From assembly GCA_030272155.1 (NCBI GenBank), contig CP126191.1, positions 124,001 to 188,000 on the forward strand: 64,000 nucleotides of DNA. The letters run 5' to 3'. Shown in pieces: positions 1 through 19,727 of this stretch. Every line of letters begins with the position of its first letter. The first letter of the stretch is position 1. Both the position numbers and the translations under genes were made by a program. The notes beneath the pieces are model-generated. The model worked only from the letters and a program-made list of their open reading frames with translations, ran no database searches and was not told where the DNA came from. The stretch comes from Tetradesmus obliquus. Its lineage: Eukaryota; Chlorophyta; Chlorophyceae; Sphaeropleales; Scenedesmaceae.

Positions 1-8032
<8,032 letters not shown>

Positions 8033-8834
8033 TCTGTCAGCAGTTTGGAGAGGGCCGGGGCATGAAGTCGCGCTCGACTCTCCAGAGGAAGGTGTCAGCA
8101 GGCGGTCCACCCTCGTGTGTCATATGGCGATGCAGCGGCAGCAATGCTGATGAATTCTGTGGCATCCACTGAATTCAACAGCGGACAGTAGCTACAGCAA
8201 TCATGCAGCACATTGCTGGCTGTTGTTAGATTCCGTGATTTGGGGGCTGTGCCACTGCTGCTAGTGTGGCTGGCCTCAGCACAAGTGTAGGTTCAGTAGA
8301 ATGGGCTGCGCCTCAGACTAGAATAGCCTCCCTGATTATGAGAATTTGGTATCAGCATGCTGTTTTTTCGTCTGTACTTGATGTCATTCAAGTACAAGGA
8401 GACATAATTTTTGGCTGGCAGTTTGGCCGGTATGCTGCCACCATCACTTGCCTGCAGCCACTCAGTGCTGCAACTCTGGACATCTGCAAGCAAGGAGCCC
8501 TGAGCATGCATCCCCGCGTCAATGCTTGCCTCAGGGTATTCCGTTCGTGCCGTCAGCGTGGAGCTGCGCGTTGGAAGCATTCCTTTGTTGATGATACCAT
8601 AACTGTTGTTGTTTCGCCTGCACCCTGCTGCTGTCGACGAAATGTAGGCTGCTGCGGTGCTGTTTTACAAAAGATGTAATTCTGAAAGTGGGTAGACACA
8701 ATGACTGTCAGCCAATGGATGGTATTGTTGTAAGACGTCAAGAGTTCAGCCCTGAGTTCAGCTGGTTAGCTGCTGCAGGCGCCCTGCGTCCTCATCACTT
8801 AGAATATGCGGCAATAATAGTCTGAAAGGCAGTC
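8033..8834. other. CHD 3' UTR and SWI3 5' region
   Basis: No gene is seen. The stretch probably holds the CHD 3' UTR, ending near the TGTAA at 8675-8679, and a short promoter for the SWI3-like gene. A 137-codon open frame at 8266-8679 has no coding features. Confidence 0.6.
8675..8679 (+). terminator. TGTAA polyadenylation signal of the CHD gene
   Basis: TGTAA is the usual chlorophyte polyadenylation signal. This one lies about 640 bp after the CHD stop and about 155 bp before the next start codon. The link to the CHD transcript is inferred. Confidence 0.5.
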
Positions 8835-10314
8835 ATGGCGCTGCCGGAGCCTGTGAAGCGCGGGCAAGTCCACCCCAAGGACTACCAGGTCTGCTGCTGC
8901 TCCTGCTGCTGCTGACAAGTACAGCTGCTGTCGCGCCTTGGACACTCGGATCGCTCATGCGGTCAACGCTTTGCAGAACGAGGAGTACTATGGCAAGCTG
9001 CAGCCATTGGTTGCTGCGCTGGCGAAGGATGTGCCGGAGGCCAAGTACGATGCAAAGAGCCTGGTGGTTATGCTCGTGCAGATCCTGCACTTCCAGGAAG
9101 CAGCGCTGGGCAGAGATGTGAGTATGTTTCGAAGCAACTTCGTAACGCCACGGCAACGTGATGGGACTTCAGGGCAGAGCTGCTCTGGTCTGTTCAGCTC
9201 TGCTGCTTCTGCTGCTGTTGTTGATGCGTCGCCTACTGTGACATCACCTGCACCCAAGTTGTACCCTTTGGGTTTTAAGGTTCTGGTTCTCTACAGCTGC
9301 TGCTGTTGCTTGTGCCCCTGCTGCTGTGCCGTGCAGGCCATGCCGCCCAGGGTGTGCCCCAAGCTGCCTATCAAGCTCATCACAGACCCTGCAGTGGGGG
9401 GCGCGCTGCACGCGATAGCGCTCAAAGTGTATGACATCCGCCGCGCACGCAGCATCAAGGCCATAGAATGGCAGAACCCCGGCAAGCGCCAGGAGGTGCG
9501 CCAGCAGCAGGAGCACTATGGACAGCTGCGGCAGCTTTGGCAGCTGCGGCAGCATCAGCAGTGTGTCAGGGCCTGCTGGCACGGCGATGAATGCCATTGG
9601 CAGAGGCACAGTACAGGCAGCTGGCTTGCATGCTGCTGTGGCGAAGCTGCACTTCTTCAGGACGGCGGGTAGTTTGATGCTGGGGAGGGTGCAAGGCAGC
9701 AGCCAGACAGCAGCGGGAGGGCAAGCAGCTATGAGCGGTGCTGTTGCTGCCGAATGTCAGCAGCACATGGATACACGTGCGCGCGCGCAGCACCCTCCAC
9801 AGCAGCAGCAGCAGTTGTGTGGAGGATCTGCGCCCAGTGAACTACGTGCAGACGCCGCAGCAGCTGCTCTGTGCTGCTGTCGGCTCATGCCCTCTCAGCA
9901 GCAGAGTCGCAAGATTGCTGCACATTTCACAGCCCTCTTACCTCCTCCTGTATCACCTGCTCCCGCCCCGCAGTGCCTGGAGGTGCTTGTCACGCTGCGC
10001 CGCGAGCTGGAGCGGCGGGCGCTGCTGCAGCAGCCGCGCGTGCACGTGAGCGCCGCGCTGGGCCCTGAGACGCAGCGCCTGCGCGAGTACGTGCGCCGCC
10101 TGCAGGCAGAGCTGGCGGAGCGGCCCGGTGCGGGGCGCAGGGGCAGCAGCGTGTGGATGGTGGCCTGCAGGCGTGCCAGTCGCAGCGGTGTTGGTGGCCA
10201 GCTGTTTGGAGCCGATTGATTGGAGGCAGCAGTGGGCTGTTGCGTGTGACAGAAGGCACATGCTGCTGCTGCCGTTTGCTGCGTGTTTCGTTGCCTGCTC
10301 ACACACCGCTTGTG

Positions 10315-10361
<47 letters not shown>

Positions 10362-12439
10362 GCTGCAGACGAGCCTGGCGTGACGCACATCGTGCACCCC
10401 TTTGGCCCCGGGGGCGACCCTGATGACGGCAACGAGTACACCAGCGTGGTGGCAGTCAAGTGAGATGGCTGCTGCTGGCTGCTGCTGGCTGCTGGGGCGT
10501 GGTGGGGCTGACAGCTGGCCATGCGGCGCACTGTGGGCACAGAGAGATTGCAGTTGGGTGCATGTGTGCGGGGGGGGGGGGGGCGTGCTTGTTGCGCTGC
10601 ATGCAGCTATATGATACATGACCAGCTGCTGTTTTTCTGCTGCTGCTGCTGACTGGCTGCTGACTGGCTGCTGCTGCTGCTGCTGCTGCTGGCGCCAGGG
10701 GTGACAAAGCGCGCGTGCACTACTGGTACCAGCCTGACAGCTATGACGAGTGGATCCCCACAGCCAACCTGGACAGCAAGGAGGTGCGGGGGTGGGTGTT
10801 TCTGTGGTGTTTGTGTATGTGTGGAGGGGGGGGGCGCGCTTGCCGGTGCTGCACAACAAGCTGCGCTGGGGAAACGCAGGTCGCATGCTGCCTGCCTGAG
10901 CAGGGCCCTTGACTGCTTGTAGACCGTCGGCAAGTCAATGCACACTCAGGGAGAGGCCCGGCTGCGCATCGTCCTGCAAATGGGCCAGCGCCTCCTCACA
11001 CATCCCCACTTGAGCACTGCCCCTCCTGCTGGTGACAACCCTGCCCACCCTTCTCCCGCTCCCTCGCCTGTTTACCCGCTCACCCGCGCAGGTGCAGAGC
11101 GACAAGGCTCCACCCGGTGGCGTGTGGAAGGTGACCCCCCGCTGGGTGGTGGACAGCGAGAAGTTCAACGAGTGGATGAACCCCGCAGACTACACCACGC
11201 CACAGGCTGAGGCGGAGATGGAGGCGGCGCAGCGCGCTGGCGAGGTGGGGCAGGCTGCTTGGGGTGCGGGGAGGGGGGGGGGGGTGCTTGCGGGGAAGTG
11301 TTGCATTGATGTATGCGGGGTCAAAGCCCTTCACCTATACAGCTTTTGCTTCCTAAAAAAAGTAAAACACACAGTACTCAGGCTGAGGCGGAGATGGAGG
11401 CGGCTGGCGGGAGGGTTGTAGAGCCGGTGCGGCGCACTGCGGCGCACTGCTGGCGTGACAGGCGGCAAAGTTGGATTCGCGCAGCAGTGCTTGCAGGAAA
11501 TCGCTGCATTGCGCGCATGCTGCTTGTCGGTTGGTTCGTGGGCAGCAGCGCGGGCTGACTCACTGTGTTCCTGACGAGTGCTGGTGGGTGTTGCTGCAGG
11601 GCAAGCGAGCTGGTGCCGGGCAGGGCGGCATCGCCAAGAAGGCGCGCGTGGACGGTGAGGCACTGCTGCTGCTGCTGCTGCTGATTGCGACCAGTCAGAT
11701 CAGCTGGCTGCCACCCCACTCGTAGAAACACGCCTCCTAGCTACCTGTGCTGCACCTGCCCACACGCCATGACTCCTGCTCACACTATGTTTATATACTC
11801 GTTTATCATTGATCTTTACTGTGATACACAGCTGGGCGTCCCGAGGTGGCGCTGGAGCCGCTGGGGGCGCTGGCCGCCCATGCCGTCAGCAGGCGGCTGC
11901 TGCACCCCCACAAGGGCCTGGCCGACCCGCGCGGCATCAGCACGGAGAACATCAGCCAGGTGAGGCTGGGCGCAATATATGGCGCAGTACGGTGGCTGCA
12001 GTGGTGCCAGGGGCATAGCAGGCGAGAGTGCATGTGATGTGGGTACACAGCCGATTGGCATGGCTGCGAGGCATGTGGGTGCGGCTGTACTGTGCTGTCC
12101 AATGCTCGGTTGATGCCGCCTGCTGTGACTAGCTGCGCCAGCCCCTGCACCGCATGCCTGCTGGCTTACTGCGCTGATGCCCCACCCTTCACCTCTCCCT
12201 TCAACCCCACCGTGTCTCCCCACCTCAGGGCCAGACCAACGTGCACCTGGCTGCATACCTGCCGCCAGCAGCGCCCCAGGCGCCCCTGCCAGAGGACGCA
12301 GCAGCTGCTGCTGCCGCCACGTACGCCGCGCCGGCGTGCGCTGCGTGGTTCCGCTTTGAGTCCGTGCACGACCACGAGCGTGCCTTCTGCCCTGACTTCT
12401 TCAGCAAGCGCAGCAGCAGCAAGACGCCACAGGTGCGGC

Positions 12440-12472
<33 letters not shown>

Positions 12473-13669
12473 AGCTACAGCAGCATGCTGCCTGCTTGCT
12501 GAGCAGCTGCGCTCACACACAGAGACACAGTTGTGGCGCATGTGTCCCTGGAAGCTTGCACTTGGTTTCCGACCCTCGCGCTGTCCTGTACTTGTGGCCT
12601 GCCACTGCTGCTGATGCCTTGTCCCCCCCCCCCCCCACACACACACCCACCACCACCACCCCTTTCTGCAGCTGTACCAGCGCCTGCGCAACGCCATCAT
12701 CGAGCTGGCCAGCGCCAGCCCAGGCAGGGCCCTGACCTTTGCTGAAGTGAGGAAGGCGCTGCCGGGGCAGGAGGTCAACGGCCTGCAGCGGTGAGGGGCC
12801 TGGCTTGCTGCTGCTGCGATTGCTGGTTGCCTGGCTGGCTGCATACTTGTTGATAGAGGGAAAGCGTTTGATTGCATGCAAGCAGCCCAGCAATTCACCA
12901 ATGGTGTCCCATTATTTTTGTGACAAACAATGGTTGCTTGTGACACCCACTTGCGTGGTGATCTAGTCAAACACGTGTACGTCTGAAGCCACTTGCGCGC
13001 AGCTGCAGCCAGTCCACCCGTATGGATCATACCGCATGGCTCGCCCCTGCAATGCTGCGCCTGGCCGCTGCTGCCGCCTGTGCTGCCCCCGCAGCATCTA
13101 CGAAATGCTGTGCTCATGGGGCATCATCAACTTCAAGGCTGCAGCCGGCCCTGGGGCAGCTCCCCAGCAGCAGCAGCAGCAGCAGCAGCCGGGCGGGCTG
13201 GCGCTGGGTGCGCGTGGCGTGTCGGGTGCCATGCCGCCCGGCACGGCCTGCCTCTTCGACTTCAAGGTGGGCCTGCAGGAAGGGGGGGTGCTCTTGGCCG
13301 CCGGGAAGGTTAGCCTGGCCGACAATATATCATACAGCAGCTGGTGTGCTACAGCTGGTTGTACTGCCTGCACGGCCTGCCTTTCCGACTTCAAGGTGGG
13401 GCTGGGTGGGGGCGGGAGGAAGGCAGAGGGGAAGGATGCTGGCCGGCGATGTCAGGTGGAGCAGCTTACACGGCCGTGACAGGCTGGTCGGCGCACTGGG
13501 GAGCAGAAGAGGGTGTTTTTGCCGGCTGACTCTGTTATGCACAGCAACTGGTGTGCAGCAACTGGTTGTACTGCAGGTGGCTGCTGGCAGGTTGCATGGG
13601 GCTGATGTGACATCACTGCACAGCACTTCTCTTTCTCTCTCGCATCCTGACCTGTGCCATGCCTGCTGC

Positions 13670-13713
<44 letters not shown>

Positions 13714-14885
13714 CGCTGCCGTGCCTGGCGCAGTCCCCCAGCCGTGCAGAGGTGGCTGCTGCGCTGCATCAGGGAGGCATCACGCAGGGCACCACGCAGC
13801 AGCAGCCGCCGCCGCCCACCACTGCAGCAGCAGCAGCCGCGCCCGGCTCCCTACTCCTACCAGCCTACGGCAAGCGCATCGCTGAGGTGGGGCTGCGGCC
13901 AAGCGTCACCTCCAAGATCTACTGCTCTGCACTACCTTGGGTGGAGTGCAGCGGCCTACGCTACCACTGCACCAAGCACCCCGACATCAACCTGTGTCCT
14001 GCTGCGTTCGCGGAGGGCCGCTTTCCGCCCGGCTGCAGCAGCAGGGACTTTGTGCGGCTGGAGGGCTGCGCGAGGCTGCCCAGCAGCGACGGCTGGAGCC
14101 CCGAGGAGACGCTGCTGTGAGTGGCGGCTGCTGCTGCTGCGTATGTCGTCTGTTGATAAGCTTTGCGCCAGCAGGATGTGTGCGGTGTTTGTGATGCAGG
14201 CACCTTGCTGCGGGGACTGGTCCTTCCCTCCGACAACCAGCTGTGCAGCAGCCTGTGGTTTAACTTGAAGTGTTCTTGCTGACTGCCTGCTGCTGCTGCT
14301 CCTCTCCCTGCTGCTGCTGCTGGCTCCAGGCTGCTGGAGGGCCTTGAGCTCTTCAAGGAAGACTGGGCGGCTGTGGCAGCACACGTGGGCAGCCGCAGCC
14401 AGGCGGCCTGCCTGGCGCACTTTGTGCGGCTGCCGATTGAGGATCAATTTGTAGAAGACATTGCGGACTGGGGCCAGCCCGGCACGGCAGGCGCTGCTGC
14501 TGCTCCTGCTGCTGGGACAAACCCTACTGCTGCTGGGACCGGCCCCGCTGCTGGGACAGGCTCCACTGCTGCTGCTGCTGCTGCCGGATCATCAGCCAGT
14601 GAGCCGCTGGTGCTGCCCTTCCAGGATGAGGCCAACCCGCTGCTGGCCAACATTGTGAGCCTGGCGGTGCTGCTGGGGCCGAAAGTGGCAGCAGCAGCAG
14701 CGCAGCGCGCCATGCAGGTGCTGGTGGAGGGGGATGCGGCAGCAGCAGGCGACCTGGCTGTCAGTGCGCGCATCGCAGCGGGGCCGCCGGCAGCAGCAGA
14801 CGGCAACGGCAATGGGCCGGCAAACGACGCGGCGAGTGGAGAGGCGGCACCGGCAGATGGCGCTGCAGAACCCGGCGCGCAGGAT

Positions 14886-14924
<39 letters not shown>

Positions 14925-15571
14925 CAGGGTCCTGCTAATGGTGAGCCGCCGCTGCCTGACCCGGCGCGGCCTGTCAGCAAGCAGCTGACGCTGGCTGCTG
15001 TTGCCGCGGGGCTGGCTGCTGCTGCTGGCCGTGCGCAGCAGGCGGCGTGGGCTGAGGAGCGCGACATGCAGCGGCTGATGGTGATGGTGGCTGACGCGCA
15101 GCTGCGCAAGGTGGCGGCCAAGACCAAACTGCTGGCGGAGCTGAGCCAGGTGGGGGGTTGTGGGGGAAGGGGGGGGGGGTCATCCAGGGCAGCATGTCGG
15201 GAGCTTCCTGGCGGACTTGTTGTCTGTGGTCGCTGTGCATGGCAGGGGCGGGGGCACGGGCGAGGGGGGCGGGAGGGGGCATGTAGCAGGGTGTGATCAA
15301 TCAGTGTGTCTGAGGGCTCTGTGGGGGTGCAGCAGGTTGCTGTCTCCTGTTGTTTGCATTGCGTTGTGGCGAAGGGATATGGTCTATCTGCTGTCTGTGC
15401 TGTTGCGCTCTTGTACGTGCGTGCATCTTGGCCCATGCTCTGCCCCTGTTTGCTGCTGCTGCTGCCACGTGCGCCTGGGCTGCTGCAGATAATAGACCAC
15501 GAGCGTGCGTCTGCCAAGGCTAGCATCAAGGCGCTGTCCAGCTGGCTGTTGTTAGTGGTCACATGCTCCTG

Positions 15572-15605
<34 letters not shown>

Positions 15606-16044
15606 GCAGGTGGTTGACCGTGAGCGTGCGTCAGCTGAGGCCAGCATCAAGGCGCTGACTGCCGAGCTGCCTGTGCTGGTGGAGCAGCGGCGCAAAGCTG
15701 AGGCAGCCAAGGCGCAGCAGCAGCAGGCAGCGGCAGCAGTCGCCAAGCAGAAGGCAGCAATCGCGCAGCAGCAGCAACAGAAGGCACAGGCAGCGGCTGC
15801 AGCATCTCAGCAGCAGAAGGCGGCAGCTGGACAGGCACAGCAGCAGCAACAGCAGCAGCAGCCAGCACAGCAGCAACAGCAGCAGCAGCAGCAGCAGGTG
15901 AAGCAGGAGGGGCTTGCAGCTGGCTTGCCACAGCAGCAGCAGCCAGCAGCAGCAGCACAGCAGCAACAGCAGCAGGCTCAAGCCAAGCCTCAGGCTGCGC
16001 CCCAGCCCATGGAGGAGGAGGACGATGACTTTGACATGCCCTGA
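8835..16044 (+). CDS. SWI3/SMARCC-type SWI/SNF complex subunit
   Basis: A core scaffold subunit of a SWI/SNF chromatin remodelling complex. Exons with consistent phase are about 8938-9117 (or earlier), 9337-9495, 9974-10127, 10369-10459, 10699-10783, 11092-11244, 11600-11654, 11832-11959, 12229-12432, 12672-12790, 13095-13266, 13734-14116, 14330-15149 and 15610-16044. Domain order matches SMARCC: an N-terminal module with VHYWYQPDSYDEWIP and VDSEKFNEWMNPADY; a lysine/arginine patch; SWIRM (CAAWFRFESVHDHER to YEMLCSWGIINF); a ZZ-like zinc region (YHCTKHPDINLCPAAF); SANT (EGLELFKEDWAAVAAHVGS); the PFQDEANPLLANIVSLA segment; and a C-terminal helical, Q-rich tail ending EEEDDDFDMP. The 5' end is uncertain. 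The ATG at 8835 opens a good frame (MALPEPVKRG) but meets a stop at about 8914, so reaching the LDTRIAH frame needs a very short intron of about 31 nt or another first exon. Several exon edges are duplicated in its introns. Confidence 0.88.
10317..10368 (+). repeat. CTG tract at a SWI3 3' splice site
   Basis: About 14 CTG units run up to ggctgcag, the acceptor of the exon starting at 10369. Further CTG runs precede the acceptors at 10698, 13733, 14329 and 15609 in the same gene. Confidence 0.9.
11205..11404 (+). repeat. 24-bp exon segment of the SWI3 gene copied into the next intron
   Basis: ggctgaggcggagatggagg plus cggc is found in the exon at 11205-11228 and again, identical, in the intron at 11381-11404. 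The copies are 176 bp apart. Confidence 0.85.
13241..13400 (+). repeat. Duplicated SWI3 exon end with 5' splice site
   Basis: The 31-bp exon end and donor at 13241-13271 recurs at 13370-13400 with two mismatches. The offset is 129 bp (43 codons) and the frame stays open between them, so either donor gives an in-frame product. A second pair of related sequences, built around ctggttgtactgc, lies at about 13338-13367 and 13542-13574. Confidence 0.85.
15489..15669 (+). repeat. Duplicated 3' splice site and start of the last SWI3 exon
   Basis: Sequence 15489-15547 would encode IIDHERASAKASIKALSSWL. The accepted exon from 15610 encodes VVDRERASAEASIKALTAEL. Each follows a pyrimidine/CAG acceptor. 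The copies differ at many codon positions, so this duplication is older than the CHD array. Confidence 0.85.
15837..15976 (+). repeat. Interrupted CAG tract coding for polyglutamine in the SWI3 tail
   Basis: CAG runs with CAA interruptions encode glutamine stretches of up to about ten residues in the last SWI3 exon. Confidence 0.85.
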
Positions 16045-16052
16045 TGGACATT

Positions 16053-16154
16053 TGTAACTTGACGTTTGGCTGTCATGCCAGTTTGAAGGCCCAACTGCCA
16101 GTCTAGGGTTCTCTCTGGGTGTCCCACGTGCAAGTCGCATCCCCTGTCGTGTAA
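16053..16154 (+). terminator. TGTAA polyadenylation signals of the SWI3-like gene
   Basis: TGTAA occurs at 16053-16057, only nine bases after the stop, and at 16150-16154, a more typical distance. The next gene starts at 16343, so its promoter must be under about 200 bp. Confidence 0.45.
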
Positions 16155-16342
16155 TGTGCGTGCCAGAGGTGCCGGGATGTGTCACGAACTTAGCAGAAAC
16201 GCGTAGCGTGCGCTTTGCTGGCGGGTGCACGGGGCAAGCAGCTAGCCCTGCCGCATCATCAGACGGGGGAACGCGTGCTGCACGCCGCTGAGATCCTCCT
16301 GCTTGCTGTAATCTTGAAGAAAACGAGCGTATCTCTGCAAAG

Positions 16343-16701
16343 ATGCCGCACGTGTCCCGCTCGCCTTCGCATGCAGGCTCGTGGTATGAGAAAGAAGGTC
16401 CGTGAGGGTCAGACGGTGTGCTCAAGCTGCGTAAGGACGCAGCCGGATAGTCAGGTTAACGAACAACTGAACTTTGAATACTTGCGATGCTCAGGTACCA
16501 AGCTGGAACAGCAGATAGAGGGATGGCTGGCAAAGGCTAAGGCCTCAGGACAACCTGCTGGCCCGGCAGCAAGAGCAATCATTGCACCGTGAGTAAGCCT
16601 GGCCCACCTCTAAAGCAGCTCGTGAACAAAATAAACAGATAGGGCTGCAGCTAGCCGTTGTTGCTGTCTGCCCAAACTCCTGCTACCTTCCGTGCTTGCT
16701 G

Positions 16702-16746
<45 letters not shown>

Positions 16747-17980
16747 CTGCTGATCATACCCACTGTGACCTCACGTAGCGCTTGCTGCTGCCGGCGCTAT
16801 GAGTGCCAAGCTCATCATCCACTGTGCTGCTGCTGGTGCTGCGCTGCAGGCATGCTGGCTACTCCTACTGCGGCCATGTGATGGCGCATGCATACCAGCA
16901 CATCGACCCTGACAGCGTGTGAGCAGCAGCTGGCAGCAGCAGTAAACAGTGCCAGCAGCAGTGCAGCCTCTGCACTGCCGACTGTTGGTCTTAAAATTGT
17001 GGTTAGGATGACTTGCATGCACGAAGTGCATGGTTCGCTTGTTCATCAGCGCCAGGCTGGGTGGTGGCATGGCCAGCAGCACTTTGCTCCAGGCAGCAGC
17101 GCACCCAGCCCTCGTACTACATCCATTGTTGAGCTGGGTGTCATACAGCCGCGCCAACCTGTGTAGCCAATCGATTCGTCTGTTCTCTGCTGTTGTCCTG
17201 CTGCGCCAGGCGCCGCGTGTTCCTGCTGGGCCCCAGCCACTACCTGGCCACCCGCAAGTGCGTGCTGTCGGGCGCACAGGAGTACGCCACGCCACTCGGT
17301 GAGGCCACAGCACTGCTGCTGCTGCCGATGCTGCTGCTGTTGAAGCTGCTGCTGAACAGCAGCAGCAGATGTGGCCTTAGCACAATATGGCGGCAGCTGC
17401 TGTACGGGGTCAACCAGGGGCAGCTGACACCTGCTGTAGCTCGCACATCGCTGGCTGCGCTGCCACACCCTGCCCTGCTGCTGACCGGCTCTGCCTGCTG
17501 GCCTGGCCTGGCTGCTGCTGCAGGGCCGCTGCCCATTGATGCAGGCGTGTATGCTGAGCTGCAGGCCACTGGCGCCTTTGAGGCAATGGACATGGACGCA
17601 GACGAGGTGCGTGTGTGCAGGGATGGGGTGAAGGGAATGGCTGCGCGGCTCATCATCAGTATTCAGGACCTTTGGGCTGTTGGTGACTACTAAAAGCGGC
17701 AGCAGCAGCAGCAACAACATCAGCAGCAGGTGCCATGCTCCGCAAACTGGCAGTATACTGTGTATGGTGCGCTGCTGGTCATGAAGCAAGGCGCATCCTG
17801 GTTTCAGGCAACACCATCTCTGTGTGTTTGACTGCTGCTGCTGCTGCTGCTGCAGACTGAGCACAGCCTGGAGCTGCACACGCCATACATCCGCAAGATC
17901 ATGGGGTGGGCGGCAGCAGCAGCAGCAGCAGCGGCGGCGGCAGCAGCAGCAGCGGCGGCGGCAGCAGCAGCAGCGGCGGC

Positions 17981-18013
<33 letters not shown>

Positions 18014-18311
18014 GCCAGCCAGCTCAGCACAGCGCAGGCCAGGCATGCCAGTCACGGCAGCAGCAGCATGGGATGTGTGCTGCGCAGTGCAGCCGGCCTG
18101 CATCCGCTTGTAGCTTGTACGCCCAATAAACTGACGCAAGGGCACTGGCATCGTGTTATGTCTGGGTATTCATGCCACACCTGGAGTCACGCGCTGCTTG
18201 CCGCTGTTATCACCTGCTGCTGGTGCTGCTGCTGCTGCTGCCCCAGGTCGCGCGCATTCAGCCTGGTGCCCATCATGGTGGGCGCACTTTCCACCGAGGG
18301 GTGAGGCGCAA

Positions 18312-18362
<51 letters not shown>

Positions 18363-18891
18363 AATCAGCGACTGTTGGAAACTCTCTGCAGGGCTTTCTG
18401 CCGTCTACATAGCAGCTGAATGAATCTGCACAAACCAAGAGCGTGCTCTGCAGCGGTCTGGCACTGCAGCGCTGTCAGTGACTTCCACATGTGGCACCAC
18501 CTGCAGCTGATGCCTGCTGCTTACCATGCTTCTGCTGCCGCTGCTGCTACTGCTGCTGCTGTGCGCGCAGTGAGGCTCGCTATGGTGCGCTGCTGGCGCC
18601 CTACCTGGCCGACGCCTCCAACCTGTTCATCATCAGCAGTGACTTCTGCCACTGGGGCAGCCGCTTCAGGTACACCTTCACCAACAAGGAGCAGGTAAGG
18701 CCTGGAGGCTCTGGGGGTTGTTTGCGGGTGAAAGCGTCGCTGTTGTGCTGGTGGCTGGCAGTTGTGTGCCTGCACATGTTGCCGGCAGTTTACAGTCAGC
18801 CACATGCAGGCCTTGCAACTGGAGGTGATGAGTGCTGGCCCGTGTCTACACAGGCTGTTGCCTACTTCACCATATGCTGGTATCGTGTGCC

Positions 18892-18935
<44 letters not shown>

Positions 18936-19727
18936 AGGGCCCCATCTGGCGCTCCATCCAGTGGCTTGACGAGCTGGGCATGAGGACCATAGAGAAGGTG
19001 CGGGCTGGGCTGAGGCTGGTGGGCAGGGCGCTCCTGTGGAGGGTGGGACCAAAGGCCGCAGGGCAGGTGGGAGAGGCTGCGCCTGGGCGGAGAGCAGGCA
19101 GCAGACCACACACTGTTGGACACAAACACACCTGCCACTGCTGTTGTGGCCAGCTGCTGTTTGAGCCTTCCTTTCTTGCTGTTGAGTTTGAGTCAGTTGC
19201 CTGTCCTACTACCCTACCTGACCTTGATTTGCGGCTGCTGCTGCTGCTGCTGCTGCTGCTGCAGTGCGACCCTGCGGCGTTCACCGCCTACCAGCAGAAG
19301 TACCAGAACACAATCTGCGGGCGGCACCCCATTGCAGTGCTGCTGCAGGTGATCACTCATGAGCAGCAGCTGCCACCACAGCATGCACGGGGCTGCAACA
19401 CCACGCACGCTAGCCGCACATGCACTTACACATTTATACACAACACAGCTGTTGATGTCCTGCAAGCACCTGGGTGACGCGGGCTAGCAATGCCGAGCGC
19501 AGGCCCAGCCCCAAGTCTCCTTCAAAGTCCATTGTGCCTCAAGCCGTACGTTGCCTTGATTGCGTGCGTGCCCGCCTGGCCGCATGCTGCCCCCCGCCCT
19601 GCAGATGGTGGCGCACTCCGCGGCCAAGTGGTCCATCGCCTTCAACTGCTACGACCAGTCTAGCAAGGCCACCAGCAGCAGCGACAGCAGCGTCAGCTAC
19701 GCAGCGGCAGTCATGACGCCGCTGTGA
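16343..19727 (+). CDS. MEMO1: MEMO1 family protein
   Basis: A homologue of human MEMO1, a non-haem-dioxygenase-like metal-binding fold implicated in redox and copper handling and in signalling. Eleven exons close perfectly in phase: 16343-16397, 16495-16588, 16850-16918, 17210-17298, 17524-17606, 17856-17905, 18247-18300, 18571-18694, 18938-18997, 19265-19348 and 19605-19727. The product is 294 residues, against 297 in human. The conserved site residues fall at H51 (PHAGYSYCG), H83 (LLGPSHYL), D189/H192 (ISSDFCHWG) and C244 (NTICGRHP). H192 and C244 have the same numbers as in human, and H51 and H83 are offset by two. The start [15 protein letters not shown] matches the family N-terminus, and there is no targeting peptide. 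Several introns end in long CTG tracts and one holds a compound CAG/CGG repeat. The family call is firm; the role in this alga is not known. Confidence 0.95.
17911..18012 (+). repeat. Compound CAG/CGG repeat in a MEMO1 intron
   Basis: Starting six bases after the exon end at 17905, the intron carries a CAG run, then three copies of a 21-bp unit of three CGG and four CAG (starting at 17932, 17953 and 17974), then a CAG run. Confidence 0.9.
18309..18362 (+). repeat. CAG microsatellite in a MEMO1 intron
   Basis: A CAG tract with one CAA interruption just after the GTGAGG donor at 18301. It is intronic, because the exon phases close without it. Confidence 0.85.
18893..18937 (+). repeat. CTG tract ending at a MEMO1 3' splice site
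   Basis: About 14 CTG units run directly into the CAG acceptor of the exon at 18938. A second run of about 10 units at 19233-19263 ends at the acceptor of the exon at 19265. Confidence 0.9.

Noticed and set aside
8266-8679. 137-codon frame after the CHD stop
   Set aside because: It lies in the probable CHD 3' UTR and overlaps its TGTAA signal. No coding features.
10922-11090. Possible extra SWI3 exon (TVGKSMHTQGEARLR)
   Set aside because: It has an acceptor-like border but no match to the family, and the flanking exons join in phase without it.
13659-13733. Signal-peptide-like MPAALLLLLL reading before SPSRAEV
   Set aside because: It is the CTG tract and acceptor of the SWI3 intron read as protein; the ATG is in the intron.
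14444-15562. 372-codon open frame on the minus strand
   Set aside because: It lies opposite the SWI3 SANT and tail exons, is Ser/Ala/Pro-rich and has no family motif.
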